A program made the position numbers and the translations under genes. From Mesorhizobium plurifarium (GTDB taxonomy: Bacteria > Pseudomonadota > Alphaproteobacteria > Rhizobiales > Rhizobiaceae), in the NCBI GenBank assembly GCA_000824785.1, contig CCNB01000034.1, positions 152,269-216,268 of the forward strand: DNA of 64,000 nucleotides. The letters are read 5' to 3'. Position 1 is the first letter of the stretch, and the number at the start of each line of letters is the position of its first letter. This document shows, piece by piece, positions 9,420-17,643 of this stretch. The notes under the pieces were generated by a model, which made no database searches, was not told the DNA's origin, and saw only the letters and a list, made by a program, of their open reading frames with translations.

Positions 9420-10259
9420 ATGATCATCGACACGCATCTGCATCTCATCGACCAGAGCGCGCTTCGCTATCCGTGGCTGGCCGGCGCACCGGCGTTGAAC
9501 CGCGATTTCCCCTATGAGGAATACGCCGCCGACGCGCGGCGCTCAGGCATCGAAGGCGTCCTGCATATGGAGGTCGATGTCGATCCTGCCGACATCGCCG
9601 CCGAGACCGCTTACGTGAAGTCGGTCGCCGGTCGGCCAGGCAGCCTGCTTCGTGGAGCGATCGCCGCCTGCCGGCCGGAGGAGGCCGGTTTCGAGGCCTA
9701 TCTGGAGACGGTCAAGGCCGACCCGTTCGTCAAAGGGTTTCGCCGCGTGTTGCATGTCGTGCCCGACGATGTCTCGGAAGGGGGCCTGTTTCGCCAGAAC
9801 ATCAAGCTTCTGGCCGGCGCCGGCCTGACCTTCGACCTGGTTGTGCTGCCGCATCAGATCCCGAAGGCAATCGCGCTGGCCGATCTCGCGCCCGACGTCC
9901 AGTTCGTCCTCGACCATTGCGGCGTGCCCGACATCAAGGCCAATGCGGAACATCCGTGGCGCGAGCATATGGCAGCCATCGCCAGGCGACCCAACGTCAC
10001 GGCCAAGATCTCCGGCGTCGTCGCCTATGCAGACCCGGCGACCTGGACGGTCGATACGCTCCGGCCCTATGTCGAGCACACGATCGGCAGCTTCGGCTGG
10101 GACCGGGTGATCTGGGGGAGCGACTGGCCGGTCTGCACGCTGGGCGGCGGGCTGACGACCTGGATCGCCGCCACGCATGCGCTGCTTGCTGGGACAAGCG
10201 ATTCAGAACGGGCACGCCTACTCTCGGGCAATGCGCGCCGGCTCTGGCGGCTTGGCTAG
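9420..10259 (+). CDS. Amidohydrolase-family lactonase, probable L-fuconolactonase
   Basis: A 279-residue TIM-barrel amidohydrolase of the L-fuconolactonase/4-sulfomuconolactonase group. It starts DTHLHLID (metal-binding HxH), has a conserved histidine in FVLDHCG near residue 166 and the C-terminal metal or proton-transfer aspartate in VIWGSDWPV. Such enzymes open sugar lactones to aldonates; with fuconate dehydratase, the SDR and the mutarotase in the facing operon it supplies the missing lactone-opening step. A GGGAGGAGA ribosome site precedes ATG 9420. It probably shares a transcript with the IclR gene. Confidence 0.87.
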   Translation: MIIDTHLHLIDQSALRYPWLAGAPALNRDFPYEEYAADARRSGIEGVLHMEVDVDPADIAAETAYVKSVAGRPGSLLRGAIAACRPEEAGFEAYLETVKADPFVKGFRRVLHVVPDDVSEGGLFRQNIKLLAGAGLTFDLVVLPHQIPKAIALADLAPDVQFVLDHCGVPDIKANAEHPWREHMAAIARRPNVTAKISGVVAYADPATWTVDTLRPYVEHTIGSFGWDRVIWGSDWPVCTLGGGLTTWIAATHALLAGTSDSERARLLSGNARRLWRLG

Positions 10260-10260
10260 G

Positions 10261-10503
10261 TTAGAAGCGATCGTCATCCCGCATCGACCGCACGAGATCG
10301 TCGGCGCTCTCCGGCCGGGCCGGCAGCACCGCCGTCAGCGAACGAAGCAGCCCGGCATCGATCGGTTTGCGCGGCTTGGCTACGGCAGTGAGCTGCGCGA
10401 CCGGCTTGCCGCGACGAGTAATGTCGATCGAATCGCCCGCCTCGACCCGATCGACCAGTTCGCTGAGGCGGGCCTTGGCACCCGTCAGATTGATCGGATC
10501 CAT
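10261..10503 (-). CDS. Type II toxin-antitoxin antitoxin, Phd/YefM family, without a toxin
   Basis: An 80-residue protein beginning MDPINLTGAKARLSELVDRV and containing DITRRGKPVAQL, the DNA-binding core of Phd/YefM antitoxins. The tail SADDLVRSMRDDDRF is the part that normally wraps a VapC/PIN or Doc/YoeB toxin. The longer frame upstream is read-through of other sequence; the ATG at 10503 gives the family-standard start. Antitoxin genes of this type are almost always followed, often with overlap, by the toxin, but here the stop at 10261 is one base from the end of the oppositely oriented lactonase gene and no toxin frame exists. It is either an orphan regulator or the remnant of a module. Confidence 0.86.
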   Translation of the reverse strand: MDPINLTGAKARLSELVDRVEAGDSIDITRRGKPVAQLTAVAKPRKPIDAGLLRSLTAVLPARPESADDLVRSMRDDDRF

Positions 10504-10688
10504 GTCGTGCTCCTGACCAGGTAGATGGACATATTGCGCATCGGACTTGAAAATTCCAGAACGATGCCTCTCTCTGCGACCAGCTGAGAGTAGGCTGGAC
10601 AAGCCTCTGTAACGCCAAGGTGTCGTACGGTCGCCCGAGTGCGGCATTTTACGAGGGCGACCAGGATCAAAACAGCCAGCGGCTCGAT

Positions 10689-11654
10689 CTAGATGGTTGT
10701 CCTGACATGGCGCTCGCGGCCGTACAGCGAGACCAGGAGCAGGATGACCAGGCCGAGCGCGGCCTGCACCGTCGACGGCCGGAAGCCTAGGCCGATCAGC
10801 AGCGTGTTGATTTCGGTGAGCACCAGGACGCCGGCGATGGTGCCGAGATAGCTGCCGCGGCCGCCGACAAGCGCGGCGCCGCCGACCACGACGGCGGCGA
10901 TCGTCTGGAAGAGATAGGGCTGGCCGACATCGCCATAGGCCGAGCCGGTGAAGCCGAGCAAAAGCACGCCGGCGACCGCCGCGAAGAACGCGCTCGCCGC
11001 ATAGGTGACGATCCACATGCGCAGCGGATCGATCAGCGCCAGAGGTGCTGCCTCCGGGTTGCTGCCGACCGCATAGAGGCGGCGCCCGTAGGGCGTGCGG
11101 GCGAGCAGCAGCACGATCAGCGCCGTCAGCACCACGAGGCATGGCACCAGCAAGGGCACGGGCAAGGGACCGACCGATCCGCCGATCGAGACGAAGCTGG
11201 ACACGGCTTCCGGCGCCGAGCCTGACGGAAAACCGCCCGTCCACAACAGCACGGCGCCCTGGACGACCATGCCGATGCCGAGCGTGACGATCAGCGGATG
11301 GATGTTGAGCCCGCGCGAGATCATCCCGTTGAGCGCGCCGATGGCGATGGCAAGGATCCCGACGAGACCGCAGACCAGGGCGAAGTTCCAGCCCTGGCCG
11401 TAAAGTTGGGCCGCAACGACATTGGCGAAGCCGATGACGAAGGGGATGGAAAGATCGATGCCGCCGATGATGACCACCAGCGTCTGACCGATGGAAGCCA
11501 CCGCCAGCAGCGAGGCGATGACCAGCAGCGCGCGGATGGCGAAAGGCGCCGAATAGCCGGGAATGAGCAGCGTGCCGACGATCTGCAACAGCAGCGCCAT
11601 CGCGAAGGCGCCGGCGATCCGGGCGTTGGTGGACTGGAACCAGTTGCTTGTCAT
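10689..11654 (-). CDS. Ribose-type sugar ABC transporter permease (second)
   Basis: A 321-residue permease of the RbsC/XylH family, with eight or more hydrophobic segments and the family stretches GGIDLSIPF, NGMISRGLNIHPLIVTLG and VVGGAALVGGRGS. It is the last gene of the leftward transporter operon and follows the other permease by 5 bases. ATG 11654 was chosen because the longer frame only reads through the upstream permease. It should form the membrane pore as a heterodimer with the product of 11660-12601. Confidence 0.91.
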   Translation of the reverse strand: MTSNWFQSTNARIAGAFAMALLLQIVGTLLIPGYSAPFAIRALLVIASLLAVASIGQTLVVIIGGIDLSIPFVIGFANVVAAQLYGQGWNFALVCGLVGILAIAIGALNGMISRGLNIHPLIVTLGIGMVVQGAVLLWTGGFPSGSAPEAVSSFVSIGGSVGPLPVPLLVPCLVVLTALIVLLLARTPYGRRLYAVGSNPEAAPLALIDPLRMWIVTYAASAFFAAVAGVLLLGFTGSAYGDVGQPYLFQTIAAVVVGGAALVGGRGSYLGTIAGVLVLTEINTLLIGLGFRPSTVQAALGLVILLLVSLYGRERHVRTTI

Positions 11655-11659
11655 GCCGG

Positions 11660-12601
11660 TCAGCCTTTCCGCCTCGACAGCCGCTCCTGCACCGCCGTCA
11701 GCACCACGGCGATAACGAGGATCAGGCCATAGGCGATCTGCAGCACATAGGTGGAGACGTTGAATGTGGTGAGCAGGCTCTGCAGCAGAAAGATGTCGAT
11801 GGCGCCGATCGCGGCGCCGCCAAGCCCGCCGCGCCCGCCGGCGAGGCTGACGCCGCCGAGGGCCACCGCGGCAATCGCGATCAGCGTATAGGTCGGGCCG
11901 ATATTGGGGTCGGCCGAGCCGATCAGCGAAGTGAGCATCAGCCCGGCGGCGGCGGCGAATATCCCGGTCAGGACATAGGCGATGAGCCGCACCTTGGTCA
12001 CCGGCACGCCGGCCGTGTAGGCGGCGCGGTCGTCGCTGCCGACGGCCATCAGCAGGTCGTGATAGGGTGTCCGGCGTATGAGCAACCAGCATAGGCCGAT
12101 CAGCGCCAGCGGCACGATCGAGAGCGGCCCCGCCATCGCCTTCAGCCAGTCCGGCGCCGGGCCGATCGGCGCCGGCAGGATGGTGAGCGTGATGCCGGTC
12201 AGGATCAGGTAGGTGCCGAGCGTCGCCACGATCGGCTGGATGCGGACAATGGTGGCGAGCACGCCGTTCGCGGCCCCGACCGCAGCACCGACCAGCAACG
12301 CGGCCGGAACGATGATCCACGGCGACGAGATGCCGAGGTTGAGGAACAGAAGCTGGATAACCAGAGCGTTGACGAAGCCCATCAGCGGACCGACGGAGAT
12401 GTCGATGCCGCCGCGTCCCGCCAGGATGACCGGCGCCGAGGCGACGGCCGCGCCGATCAGCGGTGCGGCCAGCCCGAGCAGCGTGCCCCAGGACGAAGGC
12501 TGAAAGCGCGCCGGATTGAGTGCGACGTTGAGCACGAGCAGCACAACGAGCATCACGACGGCAAAGCCGACGCCGCGCAACTTGCGAAGGACCGGGCTCA
12601 T
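11660..12601 (-). CDS. Ribose-type sugar ABC transporter permease (first)
   Basis: A 313-residue RbsC-family inner-membrane permease. Family landmarks are GRGGIDISVGPLMG, NGVLATIVRIQPIVATLGT and AVALGGVSLAGGRGG. Its start overlaps the stop of the ATPase C-half gene by 4 bases (12598-12601, ATGA), indicating tight translational coupling. The paired permease downstream differs substantially, so the importer is heterodimeric in the membrane, as well as in its split ATPase. Confidence 0.91.
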   Translation of the reverse strand: MSPVLRKLRGVGFAVVMLVVLLVLNVALNPARFQPSSWGTLLGLAAPLIGAAVASAPVILAGRGGIDISVGPLMGFVNALVIQLLFLNLGISSPWIIVPAALLVGAAVGAANGVLATIVRIQPIVATLGTYLILTGITLTILPAPIGPAPDWLKAMAGPLSIVPLALIGLCWLLIRRTPYHDLLMAVGSDDRAAYTAGVPVTKVRLIAYVLTGIFAAAAGLMLTSLIGSADPNIGPTYTLIAIAAVALGGVSLAGGRGGLGGAAIGAIDIFLLQSLLTTFNVSTYVLQIAYGLILVIAVVLTAVQERLSRRKG

Positions 12602-13335
12602 GCGGCGCGTCCGAACATGGCGGCGATCACCGTGTCGGTGGTCATTTCCGCGCCCGAGAACTCGGCCGACACGCGCTGCTCGCGGAACACCAGCACGCGG
12701 TGGCAGAGCAGCAGTATCTCCTCGATCTCGCTGGACAGGATCACCAGCGCCATGCCCTCGGCGGCGAGGCCGCGGAAGACGTCGTAGAGAACATGTCGTG
12801 TCGCCACGTCGACGCCGCGCGTCGGATCGTTGAGCAGAAGGAAATTCGGTTCCAGCGCGAGGGCCCGGGCGAGCAGCACCTTCTGCTGGTTGCCGCCGGA
12901 CAGCGTGGTTATGGCCGCGTCGGGGCGCGGCGCGACGATGCTGAGTTTTTGCCGGTAAGCCTCGTAGCGCCGGCGCCGTGCCGCGAAGGAGAGAAGGCCG
13001 AAGCGGCGGTCATTCGACACGGTGGAGATGGCGAAATTGTCGAGCACTGACTGTGTCGGGAAAATGCCGGTCGAGCGGCGGTCGCGCGGCAGATAGGCGA
13101 TGCCGCCGGCAACGGCCTTGCGGAAGCTGGTGATCGATCCTGCCTTGCCGGCGACGGCGATCTCGCCGGCAATCGGCCGCTCGAGCCCGGCCAGCGCGCG
13201 CAGGAAACGTTCCTGGCCGTGGCCGTCGAGACCGGCAAGACCGACGATCTCGCCCGGCGCGATGGTCTGGCTGATCGGATCGACGCCGGGAGCGACGACA
13301 AGCTCACGCACATGAAGAGAATTTGCCTCAGCCAT
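12598..13335 (-). CDS. Sugar ABC transporter ATPase, C-terminal half (split RbsA-like)
   Basis: A 245-residue protein corresponding to the second nucleotide-binding domain of RbsA/MglA-type ATPases. It keeps the signature LSGGNQQKVLLARAL, Walker B-like FLLLNDPTRGVDVAT and the helical stretch PRDRRSTGIF, but its P-loop region reads GLAGLDGHGQERFL and lacks the GKS/T lysine, as usual for the second half of RbsA. In most sugar transporters this domain is fused to the first; here it is a separate gene that overlaps the first-half gene by 8 bases (13328-13335). It should work only as a heterodimer with that protein. Confidence 0.9.
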   Translation of the reverse strand: MAEANSLHVRELVVAPGVDPISQTIAPGEIVGLAGLDGHGQERFLRALAGLERPIAGEIAVAGKAGSITSFRKAVAGGIAYLPRDRRSTGIFPTQSVLDNFAISTVSNDRRFGLLSFAARRRRYEAYRQKLSIVAPRPDAAITTLSGGNQQKVLLARALALEPNFLLLNDPTRGVDVATRHVLYDVFRGLAAEGMALVILSSEIEEILLLCHRVLVFREQRVSAEFSGAEMTTDTVIAAMFGRAA

Positions 13336-14065
13336 GCGCCAACTCCGCGGCCGTTTGCGGCGCCATCGCCGCCAGAAGCTCGGCCGGCGTCGAGGCGCCG
13401 CGCTCCTCGGTCTTCACCACGCGGCCGGCGCGCAGGATGGAAATGCGATCGGACAAAGCCATCACCTCATCCATGCGGTGCGTGATGAACAGGATCAGCG
13501 TGCCAGCGCCAGCCATTGCGCGCATCAGCGCGAAGACCGATTCGCGATCGGCGAAGTCGAGCGCCGCCGTCACCTCGTCGAGGATCAGGACACGCGGGTT
13601 GCGGATGACCGCGCGGGCGAGCACGACAAGCTGCCTTGCGGCAAGCGGCAGCTCGCCGCATGGCCGGTCGAGATCGATCGGCGTCACCGCGAAGCGGCCG
13701 AGCGCGGCCTGAGCCCGGGCGCGCCGCTCGCCGCGCGGCACACCTCGTCGCCACAGGCCGTCGAGGCCAAGCAGGATGTTGTCGACCACCGAACGATCGG
13801 GCGCGACCAGCACCTCCTGGAAAACGGTGGCGAAGCCGGCCGCCTGGAAGGCGGCGGGCTGCGCGCCGGAAAACGGCCTGCCGTCGAGCAGGATCGCGCC
13901 GTCATCCGGCTGCACGATTCCGGACAACAGCTTCACCAGCGTGCTCTTGCCCGAGCCGTTCTCGCCCAGGATCGTATGGATCGTGCCGGGACGGAAGGCG
14001 ATCGACGCCTCCGCCAGCGCGACGGTTTCGCCATAGCGTTTGGAAACGCCTTGGACCTCAAGCAT
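13328..14065 (-). CDS. Sugar ABC transporter ATPase, N-terminal half (split RbsA-like)
   Basis: A 245-residue ATP-binding protein matching the first domain of RbsA-type ATPases. It has an intact Walker A GENGSGKST near residues 35-43 and Walker B VLILDEVTAALD with switch histidine FITHR. The signature, normally LSxGxxQ, is degenerate: CGELPLAARQLVVLARA. Its partner at 12598 has the opposite pattern (no P-loop lysine, intact signature), so one composite ATP site would be catalytic. The stop overlaps the partner's start by 8 bases. The 56 bases to the binding-protein gene show no terminator. Confidence 0.9.
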   Translation of the reverse strand: MLEVQGVSKRYGETVALAEASIAFRPGTIHTILGENGSGKSTLVKLLSGIVQPDDGAILLDGRPFSGAQPAAFQAAGFATVFQEVLVAPDRSVVDNILLGLDGLWRRGVPRGERRARAQAALGRFAVTPIDLDRPCGELPLAARQLVVLARAVIRNPRVLILDEVTAALDFADRESVFALMRAMAGAGTLILFITHRMDEVMALSDRISILRAGRVVKTEERGASTPAELLAAMAPQTAAELAHG

Positions 14066-14121
14066 TTTTCTTCCCGGATCGGAGAAGCCGGCGCTTCAAG
14101 AATAACCGGCTTCGCGTGACA

Positions 14122-15306
14122 TCATTTGGCGCAGGCGTCCGGCACCTTTGAGTAATCCCAGCCCTTGGTCGGCGCGGGATTGCTGAAATAGGCGTCGAGC
14201 ACGTCCTCCGGCATCGGGTCCGTCGGCGGCACCGGAAAGACCGAAACGGCGTCCGGCGTCATGCAGTCCTTGTACCATTTGTCGAGCTCGGCGGCATGCA
14301 CCGGCGGGATCGGGATCAGCAGCGTGTTGAGCTTCGGCTTCTGGCCGTCGAGCATGCGCTCGCCGACGCGAAACAGCGTCTGCGCCGTCCAGCCCGGCAG
14401 CACGGCATGGCCCTCGAAGCGGTACTTGTCGGGATTGGCCTTCCAGTAGCCGAGCGCATCACCGGTGATCGAGCCGGTGATCAGCGGCGCCGGGCGACCG
14501 GCTTCGGCGAAGGCCTCGGCCACGACGCGGCTTTCGCTGCCTGTCGTCCACACCGCGTCGATCGGCGCCGGATTGGTGGCGATCGCCTGCAGCACCACCG
14601 TCTTGGTGACGTTGGCCGTCCAGTTGCCGTTGACGGTGCGCGCGACCTTGAGGCCCTTGTTCTCGCCGAGCGCCTTGTCGGCGCCCTGCTTTTCCTGGAC
14701 GACGATCGGATGGCCGGCGATGCCTTCGACCACCAGCACGCTGGCGTCGGGCTTTGCCTTGCCGATCGCCGTCATCATGTCATAGCCCCAGCGGGCATAG
14801 TTGGAATCGACATTGATGGCGTTTGGGCTGGTGATCGAACCGGCCGCGGTGATGAAGGGAATGCCCGCCTTGGCCGCCGCGTCCACCGCATCGTCGAGCG
14901 CCGTCGCCGAGCCTGGGATCGAGGTGATGATCGAGCATTTCTTGTCGATGAAGGCCCGGATCTGATTGATCTGCTGGCTCGGGTCGTTGTTCGAATCCGA
15001 CACTTCGAAGCTCGACACCGTGCCGTCGGCGATGAGGGCGTCGACCAGCCGCTTCAGTTCCTTGGTGACCGACACGCGCCACGGATTGCCCTGGTAGCTT
15101 TCCGAATGGCACCACTTCCACGGCTTCGGCGGCGGGGTGAAATTGTCCCAGGCCGAGGGCAGCACCTTCTGCGGCGCGCCGTCATATTGCGCCTTAAGCA
15201 CATCCGGCAGCCCGTCGATCACCGATTTCACGTCGGCGGCATGGGCGGCGAACGGCATCGAGACTATGGCGGTTGCGGCGAGCAGGCCGCGTATCAGGCT
15301 GGTCAT
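14122..15306 (-). CDS. Sugar-type ABC transporter substrate-binding protein, long form
   Basis: A 394-residue periplasmic binding protein with signal peptide MTSLIRGLLAATAIVSM cleaved near AAHA/ADVKS. The fold is that of ribose/galactose-type (periplasmic binding protein class I) proteins, seen in NDPSQQINQIRAFIDK, SIPGSATALDDAV and VWTTGSESRVVAEAF. It is some 70 residues longer than RbsB, with an extended Pro-rich C-terminus (DKWYKDCMTPD, SKVPDACAK) containing cysteines. ATG 15306 follows GGGAGGAAAAA. It lies 25 bases after a second, signal-less binding-protein homologue, and feeds the split ATPase and two permeases. Confidence 0.88.
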   Translation of the reverse strand: MTSLIRGLLAATAIVSMPFAAHAADVKSVIDGLPDVLKAQYDGAPQKVLPSAWDNFTPPPKPWKWCHSESYQGNPWRVSVTKELKRLVDALIADGTVSSFEVSDSNNDPSQQINQIRAFIDKKCSIITSIPGSATALDDAVDAAAKAGIPFITAAGSITSPNAINVDSNYARWGYDMMTAIGKAKPDASVLVVEGIAGHPIVVQEKQGADKALGENKGLKVARTVNGNWTANVTKTVVLQAIATNPAPIDAVWTTGSESRVVAEAFAEAGRPAPLITGSITGDALGYWKANPDKYRFEGHAVLPGWTAQTLFRVGERMLDGQKPKLNTLLIPIPPVHAAELDKWYKDCMTPDAVSVFPVPPTDPMPEDVLDAYFSNPAPTKGWDYSKVPDACAK

Positions 15307-15331
15307 TTTTTCCTCCCTTGGTGCACTGGAA

Positions 15332-16483
15332 CTAGCCGGCGGCGGCCGGCGCGAAACTTTCCCTGAACAGGCGATTGATGTCGGCGACGACTTGGCCGGC
15401 GTCCTGCCGGCCGGTAAGACCTTCGTTGATCCGATCGGAGGCCTGCTGCTGGAACGCCATGTAGCCGTCATGGCGCGGTCGGACCCAGGCGCCTTCGAGC
15501 GTCGCCCGCGTGGCGCGATAGAAGTCTCCGGTCGCGGCGTTGACGGCGTCATCCTCCCAGGCCGCGGCATGGCCGGGCTGGCCGCCGGCGGCAGCGTAAG
15601 GCCCGCGCTGCACGTCGCCGCCGGCGATCCAGTAGGCGAAGTCGATTGCCGCCTCGCGCGCGGCGGAAAAGGCGGAGACGGCAATGCCGGTGCCGCCGAG
15701 CGCCGAGCCGAGCGGGCCGTTGCCGCCGGCGACCGGCATGTCGGCGAAGGCGAGGCGGTGCGGCCGGAAGCCCGCCACCGCATAGGGAACATAGCCGTAG
15801 ATCAGCGGCGCGCAGGCGATGCGCGAACCGGGCTCGGCCATTTTCTCGAACACGGCGATCGGATCCATCGTCACGCATGCGGGATCGACGAGCGCCGCGA
15901 TCTCCCTCAGCATCTCGAAAGCGGTTTCGCCGGTCTCGCCATCGACAAGGTCGGCAGAACCGTCGACGACGCATTGCCGGCCGAGATCGGCGGCCAAAGT
16001 GTAGAAGCACATCAGCGAATGCGGCGGCCTGAGCGGCAAGAGCACCCGGCCCTGCTGGGCAAGCGCCAGCACTTCGGTCCAGATCGTCGGCGCTGCCTCG
16101 ATCAGATCAGGCCGCCAGGCTTGAACCTGGGTCGCGGCATCGATCGGGAAAGCCCATTGCCGCCCCTGCCATGTGTAGCTCGGATAGGACTTGCCGACGC
16201 TTCCCCTGGCCAGCGCCTCGCGCTCCGCCTCGCGTCCGGGGACATCGAGCGGCGCCAGGCATTTCTCGGCGGTGATCTGGCCGACATGCGGGTGGTCGAT
16301 GACGATCAGATCATAGGCGCGGGCGAGTTCTTCCACCGGGAACGATTCGAAATCCTGCAGCGAGCGCTTTTCCCATTCGATCAAGACGCCGGTCTTTTCC
16401 TGCCAAAGCGCCGAGCACGCCACCATCGGGTCGTAGCCGCGCGGATGGCTCCAGGTCATGCCTTTCAACGAAACGCCGCTCAC
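15332..16483 (-). CDS. Binding-protein-like protein (family 1) without signal peptide
   Basis: A 383-residue protein that resembles family 1 extracellular solute-binding proteins (AFPIDAATQVQAWRPD, GGTGIAVSAFS and DFAYWIAGGDVQRG are typical) but begins MSGVSLKGMTWSHPRGYDP with no hydrophobic leader. As drawn it stays in the cytoplasm. The start is fixed by a 4-base ATGA overlap with the CoA-transferase stop (16480-16483), so a missed upstream signal peptide is unlikely. The transporter in the same operon has its own exported binding protein of a different fold. A cytoplasmic role in binding the imported acid or its CoA ester is possible; function is unknown. Confidence 0.78.
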   Translation of the reverse strand: MSGVSLKGMTWSHPRGYDPMVACSALWQEKTGVLIEWEKRSLQDFESFPVEELARAYDLIVIDHPHVGQITAEKCLAPLDVPGREAEREALARGSVGKSYPSYTWQGRQWAFPIDAATQVQAWRPDLIEAAPTIWTEVLALAQQGRVLLPLRPPHSLMCFYTLAADLGRQCVVDGSADLVDGETGETAFEMLREIAALVDPACVTMDPIAVFEKMAEPGSRIACAPLIYGYVPYAVAGFRPHRLAFADMPVAGGNGPLGSALGGTGIAVSAFSAAREAAIDFAYWIAGGDVQRGPYAAAGGQPGHAAAWEDDAVNAATGDFYRATRATLEGAWVRPRHDGYMAFQQQASDRINEGLTGRQDAGQVVADINRLFRESFAPAAAG

Positions 16484-17640
16484 AGGCCGAACTCCTCGCG
16501 GATCTTCTCACTGTGCTCGCCGATGCGCGGGGCGGCGCGATCCACCTTGGCGCGCGCGCCGTCGACGCGCAGCGGCGACCGCGTGGTGAGGATCGAGACA
16601 TTGTCCTCGCGCGTCACGGTCTGCAGCATGTCGAGCGTCTTGAAGCCGTCGCTCTCCATCAGTTCTGGCCATGTCAGCACCTTGGCGCACCAGACGTCGG
16701 CGGGCTCGAGCACGGCCAGCCATTCGTCGATGGTCTTCTCGGCGATGCGTCTGGCGATGATCGCCTTGATCTCGTCGCGGGCGGTGAACCAGGTCGCGGG
16801 TTTGTCGCGGAACGGATCGAGCTCGGGCAGTTCGAGCAGATCGGCAATCTTCGGGATCGGCGTCATGGCGATCGCCAGATAGCCGTCCCTGGCCGGATAG
16901 ACGCCGTAAGGCGCCGAGAGATAGGCATGCGCGCTGCGGAAGGACGAGCGCTTGGGCAGGCGGCGGCCGTCATTGAGATGCGTGGTCAGCACCTCGAACT
17001 GGAAATCGACCAGCGCCTCGAGCAGGCTGGTTTCGACATGGCCGCCCTGAGCGGTGATGCCGCGCCGGACCAGCTTGGCGAGGATGCCCTGCGCGCAGGC
17101 CGCGCCCGCCAGCATGTCGGCGATGGCCAGGCCGAACGGCACCGGCCCCTGGTCCTCGTCGCCGTTCAGCCACATGACGCCGGAACGCGCCTGGGCGAGC
17201 AGGTCCTGCCCAGGGCGCTTCACCCAGGGGCCGTCCTCGCCATAGCCGCTGATCGAGGCGTAGACCAGCCGCGGATTGATCGTGCTGACATGCTCGTAGT
17301 CGAGGCCGAGCCGCTCGATAACGCCCGGCCTGAAGTTCTGGATGAGCACGTCGGCCTTGGCGATCAGCGCGCGCAGCATGGCGAGATCGGCCTCGTTCTT
17401 GAGGTCGACGGCGAGGCTCTCCTTGCCGCGGTTGATGGCGTGGAAAATGGTTGAATCGCCGCCGATCTCAGTGTCGCTGAGATAGAGCCGGCGCGAGAGG
17501 TCCCCGCCGTCAGGCCGCTCGATCTTGATGACGCGCGCGCCGAGGTCGAGCAGGCGCAGCGAGCAGTAGGGGCCCGACAGGAACTGGCTCATGTCGACGA
17601 CGACGAGGCCAGTCAGCGGAAGTTCTTTGTCAGCGGCCAC
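16480..17640 (-). CDS. Class III CoA-transferase (CaiB/BaiF family)
   Basis: A 386-residue family III acyl-CoA transferase, an interlocked-dimer enzyme that moves CoA between carboxylic acids through an aspartyl-CoA intermediate. Seen are the N-terminal GLVVVDMSQFLSGPYC, DLGARVIKIERPDGGD, QNFRPGVIERLGLDY and the region PFGLAIADMLAGAAC holding the probable catalytic Asp (AIAD). It is shorter than 400 residues but complete. It lies 3 bases after the MaoC gene and overlaps the next gene by 4, so activation to a CoA ester followed by hydration or dehydration is the likely chemistry for the imported compound. Confidence 0.88.
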   Translation of the reverse strand: MAADKELPLTGLVVVDMSQFLSGPYCSLRLLDLGARVIKIERPDGGDLSRRLYLSDTEIGGDSTIFHAINRGKESLAVDLKNEADLAMLRALIAKADVLIQNFRPGVIERLGLDYEHVSTINPRLVYASISGYGEDGPWVKRPGQDLLAQARSGVMWLNGDEDQGPVPFGLAIADMLAGAACAQGILAKLVRRGITAQGGHVETSLLEALVDFQFEVLTTHLNDGRRLPKRSSFRSAHAYLSAPYGVYPARDGYLAIAMTPIPKIADLLELPELDPFRDKPATWFTARDEIKAIIARRIAEKTIDEWLAVLEPADVWCAKVLTWPELMESDGFKTLDMLQTVTREDNVSILTTRSPLRVDGARAKVDRAAPRIGEHSEKIREEFGL

Positions 17641-17643
17641 GGT

